Positions 1-10,452 of a stretch of DNA of 64,000 bases are shown piece after piece. The translations under genes were made by a program, and so were the position numbers. Within the stretch, counting starts at the first letter, position 1. The number at the start of each line of letters is the position of its first letter. The notes beneath the pieces are model-generated. The model did no database searches. It was not told the DNA's origin and saw only the letters and a program-made list of their open reading frames with translations. The stretch is from Ascaris suum (lineage: Eukaryota; Nematoda; Chromadorea; Rhabditida; Ascarididae), in assembly GCA_013433145.1 (NCBI GenBank), contig CM024170.1:9621366-9685365 (forward strand). The letters are read 5' to 3'.

Positions 1-308
1 GGTGAGGGTATACACTCGTCAAAGGCGTTGTTATGGCAACCGACGACGTTTGGATCGGAAATCGTATATCGGCCAAAGAGACGTAGAAACGTGATGTCCC
101 AATGTTCAACTGCAGTCCTTAATGCATCAAAAAAGGAGTGGTTGTGCTAGGTTCGAGGAATTAGTTGACCCGCAACGCTGTCAGTAACCGGCTATTTGCC
201 CGCATGCTTGCATGAAGACCGACTGCTTTCACATATAGTGCTTATTCGAATGAACAGCGATGAAATTTTAAATTCTTATGCATTTGATGGGGTCCAGTTG
301 TACAATAT

Positions 309-387
309 ATGGCTTCTCATAAGGTGCACACTCTGCATTCACGTCGTACCTCATCGCTGAATCCTAGGAAAGCGACAGCAACTCGAG
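309..387 (+). CDS. Possible upstream coding exon of the kinase gene
   Basis: From ATG 309 a short open stretch (begins MASHKVHTLHSRRTSSLN) runs to a good donor, GAG|GTATGC, at 388. It is rich in basic residues and serine, like the linker between doublecortin and kinase domains. An alternative is an internal exon starting after GTCCAG at 297. It ends in phase 1, whereas the first kinase exon needs phase 2 from its partner, so at least one more exon would be needed in between. I found none. Treat this as a guess based on composition and donor quality only. Confidence 0.25.
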
Positions 388-2881
388 GTATGCATATTAA
401 CACTTGATGTTGAAGTAGTAATGTGATGATGTAAAAGTTGATAAATGCCTCTTATGTAAGCATATTTTAATGCTATTTTGTTGATAGATTTCACCGTCAT
501 AGAAAAATATCAAAGATTTAAGGAATGAAAAAGAGATATGCTACAAGAGGATTTGATTAGAAAAAATCTCTGTAATATTGTGAGAAATATCACGCGAAAC
601 GCTTGTATTATTATCTTTACCTAAATATATCACGGCAAATGAAATCTAATAATATTTTTCAAAATATTGTTCAACTACGCCTAAGTCAGATGAAAATGTT
701 TTTGGACAATTAGATTCGAGTATTATTTATGGAAGTCGGACTTGGGAATCAAGAAAACGCAAGCGAATAATCTCAGTACTCGTTGGCACGAAGTGAAAAT
801 ACCGATTACTTCAACTCAGTTGATAAAATTTCGGTTAATATTCGGTTAATATTTACCAAATTTCGGTTAATATTTACATGGTTTATGCCAAAATCCCGTC
901 TTAAAAATGTCGCAAGTTTAGGTTTTTCTTTTTCGATGGAATGAAATTGTGGCGAAGAACGCCACAAAATTTTTGCTGTTATTTTTTTCTTTGCTCAGGT
1001 TTAGGTGCGATGTTTCCATTCATGCATTACTGATGTATTTGAAATAAGCTGCAACGTTTGTGAATAGGAAAAATCTGTTCTCGACGAATAGCAATTTTTG
1101 CATTTTTCTTGCAACAATATTCTTGTATGCAAGAATGTAGCTAAGCTCATATTGAGAATTTTTAACTGCTAACTTAGAGGAGTGAGCATTTCACTTCGTT
1201 AGTGACTTTCCGACTGTGTACTGAGAACCGGAGTATTGGTGTGCCTTACAATTTTTTTTTTCATTTTTGTGATTTTGAATGCCTTTTAGGACTTCTGAAG
1301 GACTTTCGATTTTTGAAGCAAAAAAGATCAGAATCCTGATGGAAGTTTTGAGTTGATATTACTTTAAACTTCTCTGAGAAGGTGGATGCGAGACGTTTGG
1401 ATATGAGCCTTTTTCATTGCTTATCGAATGACCTATTTCTCATACATCGCCTCTCAACTGAATGTAGTATTGTACTTGCGGCCATCAAGTAAAGTGTGGA
1501 AAATTCGACGTCTTTAAAAGTAGGCTGCTTTTATGCGGCCTAAATTAGCTCATTAGCATCATCGCTCATTGGCTGTTGTTTTCAGTGGTGAGATTAATTT
1601 AAGAAATAGAATGGATCAGGTTTTCTCCTGTAACCGAGATACTGCCTCTAGTTTATCTCTCGAATGGTTTCACATTGTTTCCACATATTTATTCATTCGC
1701 AGGTTTGATGCAGTGATGTCAGATTTGTTCAAAGAGAACAGAAAATGCCGCTTTATCATGAAATTTAGCAAATAACTTCCGTTGTTATGGTTGCATTGTT
1801 GTATTTTCTTGATCGACATTGTAGTAACCATGCTGATTGCAGGGATGCAATTGCAATAAAGTTTCTGAATGTAACTGAATGTAAATGATAACTTTATAGT
1901 TAATCCGAAGTAAGCAAGAAAATGAACTCAAATAAAGTTGCAGTTTAATAAGTTACACCAAAAGAGACAATAATTCTTTTGCAACGTTATCTTGGCACTG
2001 TATCATAGCATTGTGAACTTCATCGTATTTATACAAATTTTACGAGTTCACAAAGTTGTCCCACTGATAAAAAAGCATTGCAGATTCACAATAATTGCAA
2101 AATTATTGCAAATTGCCTTCCTGGAAGAATCTGCACTGTAAAAAAACAAAAACTTATGCGTTTGAGGTGAATGATTGCATGCAGTATAAACATGCAATAG
2201 TTAGGTTGGAAGCATTTCCAACTCACAAATTGCATGCAATATTGCAGTATAAACGGGCCTAACGCCTGAAAGTGACTGCGCTTGTGCCTAGCACGAATTG
2301 TCACCAGAGGCTTGGAAACATTCGCTATCTTCATCAGAATAGTTTAATGGCGTTTCATTTTTTCAGCGTCTGCGAGGGTACCACTAAGAATCCTCTATAG
2401 AGTTAGTGGAATCTCTGAATTACATCGGCCATTGCGTTTATTAGAAATTAGTGCGGTAATATGTGTTACTACAGTGAAAAAATTGTGGTCAGATTTGAGT
2501 GAAATGCACCATTGCGTTCCAGAAGTAAAATAATTATCGGCAATTGCATTGTTGTGGAGCGTTTTTAAGTGATTCAACAATTGTTCGATATAAAATAATT
2601 TTAAAAGTATATAAAATTCCTAATACATTCTTATCTAAGCAATCAACAAGGTTTTACAATTGTGCCAACCGCTGTTAACATCAAACTGCTCCACTTGTTG
2701 GCTGTGCTCTATCCGGCTTTCCGTAAAGTGTCTGGAAGGATCTGGATTTTATAATAGAGGTATGGATCGATGCTCGTGCATCGATTGATTTTCGACGGTT
2801 ATTTAAATCATTCGTCACTGAGGAATGTTTTTGCAAAGCATGAAAACCTCTTGAAGTGCTAGTGAGCGGGGAAGGGAGGGA

Positions 2882-2897
2882 GGGGGGGGGGGGGGGG
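2882..2897. repeat. G homopolymer (16)
   Basis: Sixteen G on the + strand after a GGGA-rich lead-in. It is the only one of the ten long G/C runs with G on the + strand. Confidence 0.9.
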
Positions 2898-4446
2898 AGA
2901 GGAATTCGAAATTCGAAATCATTGAAAGTTTTCTGTCATAAGCAATATTCTTGGTGATTTGGTCACCAGCGGCTATTTGACAGTGGAGATGTTCTGCGCT
3001 CAAAGACAGCATTGAGTAATTGAAGTGCACATTTCGATCATTTTCAGAGGGAGGCTCGCTGGATCGTAACAACAAAAGAGTTCTATCGCGTCAACGAGGA
3101 ATTTTTAAATCACTTTCAGATTGTCCCTCCGAAGGTATTGTTAAGGTGTGAATTTCATTTTTTGTACATTTCGCACTAACAAATATTATCGCCATAATCG
3201 ATTTGTGCCATTGTTTAGATATATATGGCTGCAATTATTTCTTTTTGATGCACTGTTTTGATGCCAATAAAGTTATTTCGGTTATTGCATTAGATAACAA
3301 AAACGTACTATTTAATTACAATGGGTACACCCAGATTGGCATTGTTAAATTTTTGTGCGAATCTCGCACTTTTCATCTGACTAAAAATTTAGAAGGAAGT
3401 CGTGATATACTTCCTCAATGTGGGGTCTGCATCTAGCAAGAAAATCTCGCTAGTGAAATGAGAACTTTATTTAAAACAATGATGCACTCTACACTTTTTG
3501 AGGATATAATCGCTTAAGCATTAGTTTCTTTTTCAAAAAAGTCACTATACATAACACATCAATGCACTGTGCTGTGCTTTTGAAAAGAAAGAAATTGCGC
3601 CGAATTGCTTTATTTCTTCGAATTTTCGATTATTAAGAATTCTTTAGTGTACATTTTTGTTTAAATGTTAAAAGTGGTGATCTATGTTACAGTGCTGAAG
3701 ATGTGCGTGAATGACGGTGCACTTTTAGACTTCATTTTGGTACTAATGATCTATGTAAAGTACACTGAAATGTTGCACCTCAGAAGAAAGTGACATCACT
3801 GATTTCAATATATTGTTCAGTGCTAATAATCTCTAACTGATTAGATATATTTCAAGGTCATGATAAACAGTCAGCAACTGATTAGACCCATTAAGAGAAC
3901 GACCATCTCGTTCCTTCTGTGACTTCAGCATGACCTGAGCTATATGCCCTTGTGCCGCTACATCGGAGTATAGAATAAATTGAACCTACAATAAGATGAG
4001 TTTGTGATGCGATCTGATGAAAGCTGCCAGTACTCACTTGGTTACGATGTGTAATTCTTCATAGATGATGTGCACTTTATAAATGAAATTACATTAAATA
4101 AAACGATAAATTACCAACCGGCTTAATGGGTTTATATAATTCCACCGATATTCATACTCTCCTTTTGTGATTTCAATCGCTCAAAAAAATTGGCAAAGAT
4201 ATGATCATTCTGCACAAACGGATCAGGCAGACTGCAACGATATTACGTATCGACTTAAGGTTGTTTCTAAAATGGAACTTTGTTTCTTCATATGTCTGAT
4301 CATCGATATTTCTTTTTACAATGAGAGAAGAGTGAGATTTCAAAATCGATAAGGTTTTCTATAAGCTTTTAAAAAATAGAATGTCGCAATATTGTGTAGT
4401 GACAATCTGGTAATACTATTTTGGTATAGGAATGCGCTTATATTAG

Positions 4447-7400
4447 AAGATTGCACCACCAGTCGGATATTCAGCGATGGTATGACATCGGCGAGGTTAT
4501 CGGACATGGGAATTTCTCGCATGTATTCTCAGCCGTTAGAAGATGCGACCAGAGCAAATTGGCAATTAAGGTAATCATTAGCATATTTTTATGGCAATCA
4601 TATTTCAACTCTTTTATTGGTGAGCCGTTCACATCCCCCTATTGCAATTCGTGCAACTTGCGGTCCATTAAATCTTTCATATTTCACTACCGCAAAACTG
4701 TTCATATCCCATCACAGTAAACTATTCGTATTTCACTACAGTGAGCCAGTCATATTCCACTGCATTAAACCATTAGTATTCCACTGCAGTAACCAATTTA
4801 GATTCATAACACAATAGGCTCATTTATCGAATGCTTGCAGCAAATCAACAAACGTCAATTGCGAGGTCAATTGTATTTTGTGGAAAATGAAGTGAACATA
4901 CTAAAATCTTGTGAACACAAAAATATCTGCCAACTTCGAGATGCATTCGAGTCATCAAGTGCCTATATACTTGTATTTGAGTTTGCACCACATGGAGATC
5001 TCTTCGAGACTCTCAAATCCAGTGGACGTTTGCACGAGAATGATGCAGCTCATATTGTTGCTCAGGTTTATTCATCGACTTGCAATTGCAGTACATCTTA
5101 AATTGATGAATAACATCATTTTATACAAATATTTGTTCACTTATTTATTAGCTTCTTCTTTATAAGAAGCGACGATTGCCTTTATACCATGTAAATGAAT
5201 TGGTCGAGTGGGCTGAGTTCCACACTTCCAAAACGACATAAGAAAGCGCTCGGGTATTTGGAACCTGCATTTTGAGAGGTTTTGCTGTTGCTTTGGCAAG
5301 ATGGTCGAGATTCCACACGACGTTTACGTGCAGGCTGCATAATTGAACTTTTTTTGTGAAGCAATCGCTGCACATATAATCGCTTTTCTTATCCGTTTAC
5401 GCTATAGCAGGTTCGTAGCTCATTGATGAGTTGGCTTGATTGCCACAAGTTTATCGATTATATAAACTCCGTCAACTCGAATGCCCTTATTTATTAAGTT
5501 TGTCTAATTTGCGTTGTTCAACAGTATCAGTTTTATGGTCAAATTCCTACCCAATATGGAAAATCCTGAAACAACTGTTGATATCTGTTTAAGGGTCGTA
5601 AATTCCTTTTGCTGGCCCCCACAATTATGCGCAAAAATATTCTAATTTTTGAAAAGAAAGAATGCTAATTAACATTCCTGTTGTCTCCTTGGTGATAACT
5701 TTTTAATTAAATAAGTACTTAAGGAGTAGTCAAATATTACGTTGGAAAGTAGGATGATGTCATTAAATTGTAAATTGCTTCTTTTATAATGCTGAAATCC
5801 CTCGCTTTTGCTCTTGCAGTGACTTCTTTCTCGAGATTTTAGGATGACCATCGGGATGAACTCCTTAAGCGGTGTGTGTATCCCATATCTAATCGTAGCT
5901 CTGCTTCCGCGCCACTTATTTGCTATTGCATTTGTTTAAGTTGGCTTATTACTTGGCCGATTTCTCGTCTGCTTTTACCAATATCTTGGGCCCACTTTCC
6001 AGTTTCCATTTTTAAATCGACTGAATGCCGTCAGCAAATGCTAGCGTTTTTTACTGAAAGTGGATATTGCATCGTGATAATATAAGTGATAATTCATAAA
6101 TTAATAGACGACTCGAAAATAATCTGAATCCTCGATGAATCTAAAAATCTGCCAAGCAGTTTTGATCTGTTCTATTCCTTTCCATTAATTCAAGTTCCAT
6201 CTGCTGTTCTATTTGGCCTCTTTTTTCGTTCTTTTGGGCACTTTCCATCGACCCCCAGTGCATTTTTCAGTTCAGTTTTGCTTTTGGGAGCTTTTTTGCG
6301 TTAAATTGAGCGAATCTAGATGAGGTTTGCACATTTAATTTTTTCAATTTTTTACACCATAAATAACAATCGATAAACATTATTTTTCGGTTGCTGATGC
6401 GCTTTCCTATCTTCACAAGCGAAGCATCGTACATCGAGATGTAAAACCGGAAAATCTACTTCTCACTGAGAATCGATCAGTAAAACTAGCCGATTTCGGT
6501 CTTGCCTGTACTGTACTCGGACCACTCTACCGAATATGTGGGACTCCCACATATGTGGCGCCGGAGATTCTTGCTGAGAAAGGTAAAGAAAGGATTTCTT
6601 CGAATATAGGTAGCGAATAAAAAAATCGATTGTTGCCATACTTTTAAAAATATTCGTAAAATATTCTCTAATGAGACGTTAAAAAGCAACAAATGACAAT
6701 CTATGACTTCCACCTTTTAGTACCTGTTAAAATGCTGCAAACAAATCCAGGTTCTTGCTAATATAATTAATTTGTGAATGAGAATGCACTGCTTTTTCTT
6801 TTCGCCATATTGCTGGTGCTAACACTGATAAGTTGGTTTTCCTGAATCTGCTTTAGGAAAGAAAGTATTTAAAATATGCCAGCATGATCGAGCATTTAAC
6901 TTCATCATATCAGTGGAGTGTCAATCACTTCCTGAGAAGTGAATTTCATTTCAGTGAAATTCTATCATCGTCTCTCATCGATCAATGAAGTGAGACTGCG
7001 CGATTTGATTGTATAGTATACGAAGACAAGCAATATGCCCAGCTGTTTGGAGAAATTTTGCATTTTTCGTTGATTGTATAAGATATAAACCATTGAAAAG
7101 AAACTGTAACTTAAGCGAAAAGATGTGCTGATCCGAATGAGAATTTCTGTTTGCAACTTGATATACGGCAATGCTATCAGTTCCCCTTCTCTCCCCTCCC
7201 CTCCCCCCCCCCCCCCACGTCCCATTTATTTACCACCAAATATGCGGCTATAACACGTATTATAGAGTCATAATATAATTTAAGGCTATGGTGTATCGGT
7301 TGATCTTTGGTCGTTAGGCGTGATACTGCATTTGATGCTTGTCGGTTACGCACCATTCCGATCCAGTGATCGACGTCGCCTCTTTCGCATCATTCTCAAG

Positions 7401-8618
7401 GGACGACTCTCTTTTGATTATCCTGCATGGTCTCACGTATCCCATAGTAAAAGCTTCGATTATCTTTTGCTATAGATCTATCAGGACATTTGATCATTTT
7501 GACATCTCTAAACTAAATTGCTATACTATTTGCTTAAATAGAATTCTCACAACAAATAGAACGCCACTGCCCCTCCCCCCCCCCCCCTCCCCCCTCTCAG
7601 CTTAAAACTAAGGAGAGGTTTTTGCAGAAAATAAAAAAGAATTGTTTGTTTATTTGTTCATTTCGAATTTCCGAAATGGGAAAACATCAAAAATATGTGA
7701 ATATGAACAGCAAAGGGCATCTTTCGTAGAAGTACAATATAGATGAGTGGAAATTTAATACACAAGAGCAGCAATAGTGCATAGATCAAAACGATTCAAG
7801 CGCAACTTAAAGGCTGAAGGAGTGGGTGCATTAACGATATCGGTGGGAAGCAGATTCCAGACTCGCGTAGCGGGAAACTGGACTATGCGCGGAATATTGT
7901 TGTACTGCAACGTGTTTTGACATGCTGAAACCGTTACGAGGGGAAGAGGACGGAGGGAAGGGGGAGGTGATACTGAAATATTTCTGAGAGCAGAATGTCG
8001 GAAATGCCGAACACTTTTTTATAATGGAGAATAAAGTTAAGATTGAGCCTTCGATATTCCAGTGGTTCCAATTTGAAGATTTTTAGTCCGGTGGTGCAAT
8101 TAGGCTGGTAAGAAACATTCCAGCAATCTGATATCAGAAATTAAATCTTCTTCTAAGTGATAATCGGTCAGGAAAATCGGCTGATCCTCGTTTTGAGAGA
8201 AACATTTCTTTAGAGATCTTTTATCTTAAAGCATAGAGAAAATATAAGACTTATGCTTCGTATCCAAATAATATATAAATTAATTCTAACATCGAGCGTG
8301 ATTATTTTGAAATATACACTAACAATTTTTGAATATGAAATATACACTAACAACTCATGTTGAAAAGAGGAAATCATGGAAGCACAAAAGCGTTGACGAT
8401 GATTGCTGAGGTAATCTGCTTGTTGGCATTCACAACATATAATTATGCATATTTCAGCGAGGTTTCTTTGCGTGAACAAATGCAAATTTTCAGTGGCAAA
8501 AACGCTTGTCTCGAAATTGCTCACAACCGATGTTAGCAAACGCCTAACATCATCGGAGGTGTGCACTAATAAATGGGTACTCACAGCCGCTACAGACAAA
8601 GGCATCGAACGACACTGA
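4447..8618 (+). CDS. zyg-8: Doublecortin-like kinase, kinase-domain half (ZYG-8/DCLK type)
   Basis: I join five exons: 4447-4570, 4841-5065, 6390-6582, 7285-7446 and 8494-8618 (stop TGA at 8616). All junction phases agree. They give a complete Ser/Thr kinase domain: glycine loop [14 protein letters not shown] lysine at the end of the first exon, VENEV helix-C Glu, catalytic [16 protein letters not shown], and [18 protein letters not shown]. [17 protein letters not shown] is the activation-segment signature of doublecortin-like kinases. The C-lobe follows ([40 protein letters not shown]), then only about 13 residues before the stop. All catalytic residues are present, so I infer an active kinase. 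In C. elegans ZYG-8 is a microtubule-associated kinase needed for spindle positioning. The doublecortin domains that would prove this name are not in the window, so a kinase-only paralogue remains possible. The acceptor of the third exon lacks AG. The neighbouring gene is convergent. Confidence 0.82.
4678..4797. repeat. 24-bp minisatellite, about five copies
   Basis: Five imperfect units of exactly 24 bases run 4678-4701, 4702-4725, 4726-4749, 4750-4773 and 4774-4797. The first begins TCATATTTCACTACCG. More degenerate units may extend left to 4629. The array lies in the kinase intron 4571-4840. Because 24 is a multiple of three, the array stays open and would encode an 8-residue periodic peptide, but the flanking exons join without it. 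Confidence 0.85.
6383..6390 (+). other. Kinase-gene 3' splice site without AG
   Basis: The catalytic exon must begin at 6390 (codons for VADALSYLH, continuing directly to HRD), to join the previous exon ending ...HIVAQ in phase 0. The intron end reads ATTTTTCG instead of the expected TTTTTCAG. No AG lies between the upstream in-frame stop (about 6351) and the exon. A one-base loss of A from CAG would explain it exactly. Confidence 0.7.
7203..7216. repeat. C homopolymers in kinase-gene introns
   Basis: Fourteen C at 7203-7216, shortly before the exon at 7285. A second run of thirteen C lies at 7575-7587 in the next intron. Both sit in CCCCTCCCC-type pyrimidine stretches. Confidence 0.9.
7640..8090 (-). 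mobile_element. 3' remnant of a non-LTR retrotransposon (LINE), antisense in a kinase intron
   Basis: On the minus strand the end of a LINE reverse-transcriptase ORF is readable. One block reads [16 protein letters not shown] (about 8086-7950). After a frame change comes [19 protein letters not shown] (about 7900-7840), then [11 protein letters not shown] and a stop at 7755-7757. The pattern LEPLEYRRL ... RVWN.LP ... FK.RL is the usual C-terminus of Jockey/CR1-type LINE proteins. The sequence after the stop (to about 7640) would be its 3' UTR. The 5' part is absent and the frame is broken, so this is a dead 5'-truncated copy. It sits in the intron 7447-8493, opposite to the host gene. Confidence 0.8.
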
Positions 8619-10452
8619 CACCCACACAACGATCACATCGAATACTATTCGCGCTTAAAAGACAGTGCTATTAATTTGCATCGAATAGATAGGAAAATAT
8701 GATTAGTGACCAATCGAAACCTATGATTAGTGACCACTGGAAGTGTAAAATCAACGAAAAATAGACACAAGTATTTAATAATAGTTTTATTTGAACTGCT
8801 GCACTAGATAAAGAAGTGATTATGCAAATCAATCATACTGCCTACAATCATATTATGAGGTTTTTGCTCCAATTATGAGGTCTCATAAACGTTGTTTCTT
8901 TTTCCATAATTCTATCGACTTCTCTCTTATTCACTCTCTCTTCATCCCAATTGTAATTGCGGATGAGAAATTATGATTTGCCTTATAATTATGGGAAAGT
9001 GCTAAAGAAATGCGTCTAAATGGATTGTGATTAGCTCGTCATTTGGTTCTTCGATATGAGCGTTCATTCGATGATGTCTCCGATGAAGTCTTTCTTAGAA
9101 AACAAAAAAATTTGCTGCCAGCCGGATGACATATGTTGTTTATTACAATTATTAAAGTTTTGTAACAAATGCCCAGATGGGAACTTTTTTCTTTTACTCT
9201 GAGATTTCCTTCCGAAAATATGTACGACCGAATTCATTCACTTTCTTCAAATAAATGTTCTTGTGCACATTCGTTGAATTTTTGAGATTCTTCAATCAAG
9301 GTGATAAGCATAAAATTCCTAGAGAATTTCTTTTATTACTTAAAGAGCATATTTCATCAACAATTACAGCCATATACGGCGATATCGAGGAAGACCTAAT
9401 AGTGAGGGTAATTAAGAAGTAACGACACTGAGAGGGACCACTAATCTCTATGAAGGGCAAAAAGAGAGCAAGCGTAATGAAAGACCACAGAGATGACAAG
9501 AACCGAGGATGAACTTGAAGTATCAGCCATACAGAGTAACAGGAAACAATATGCGTCAACAAACAATTGAACGGCATGAGCAGCGAAAAACGACCTGGGA
9601 AATCATGTAGAATACAGCTATTCGAAGTAAACTTTCCCTATGAATCAATGCATTTTTTGCTTAACGAATTTGAATATAACAGGTAGTCAACAAATAATGA
9701 AAAGCAAGCAATATTTTTATGGGGAAAATCGATTGAAAAATATTTTAGGCAAGTCGGTAATTTTTCATCCCACTTTATTTGCACAACACATTCATCGGAT
9801 ATTCAAAAGGGTTTTTCTAATGGAGCAATCGTTTGCGCGAATTATCACTCAAAAAATGGATATCTATAATACAATGGAATAGAATAGATCGTCGCTGAAA
9901 TAAAACTCAGTGGCACCATTAAGCATCAATCACCATACAGAGGATGATTTTAAATCATAAAGGCTTGATTATATTCGATGAATTTAAACGTTTTATCATT
10001 TGCGACATGTTAGTTTCGAACAAATGTGCACGCATGAGTATACAAAGGGTTTATATTGTCCTATGCGCTTTCAGAAAGATTTGGATTTGTATAATACCAA
10101 CGGAATTTGGATTTGCATAAAGCTCAGTATCAGGATCTCTGAGTGTTAAAAAAGAAAATTGAAGCCATTTTTATTCACTGAACAAATTATCGACTATTTT
10201 TGAGTAATGCAATCTTTTAAATTAAAGTAAAATCAACAACATCTTATTTGCGAGCTGTAAATTTAGGGCAGTAACAATTTTTCCTATAACAGCATGGAAT
10301 AAATAGAAAAGTTTACAGTTCCGTATTTGAAACGAACAAAAATTTGACAAGTTGCAGCAAAGTAAAAAAAAATTGACAATTTTTGGCATCTCGCTAACAG
10401 AAATCTTACATTTTTCTGCTTGAATTTCAGTAAATTGTGAAATAAACACCTA
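8619..10452. other. Convergent intergenic region (kinase gene / uridine phosphorylase)
   Basis: This is the space between the stop codons of two tail-to-tail genes, so it must contain both 3' ends. An AATAAA lies near 9250 on the + strand. The reverse complement of TTTATT near 10168 is a possible poly(A) signal for the minus-strand gene. A repeated ATGATTAGTGACCA occurs twice near 8700-8735. The open reading frames inside (for example minus 9577-9296, hydrophobic) match nothing I recognise. Confidence 0.5.

Larger units (their letters stand above)
1..4446. other. Left flank / presumed 5' introns of the kinase gene
   Basis: Apart from the candidate exon at 309-387 I see no supported coding exon here. 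Bases 1-180 are open in one frame (through a basic stretch YRPKRRRNV) up to a TAG at 177, but nothing is recognisable. The region holds a small tandem of TTCGGTTAATAT-like units near 831-880 and a 16-base G run at 2882-2897. A 15-base segment with good sites on both sides at about 3119-3133 could be a microexon, but its phase does not help join 387 to 4447. The rest is AT-rich sequence typical of introns. Confidence 0.5.

Noticed and set aside
9296..9577. Hydrophobic minus-strand frame as a membrane protein
   Set aside because: There is no homology, no splice context and no conserved motif. It is A/T-rich sequence between two convergent genes.
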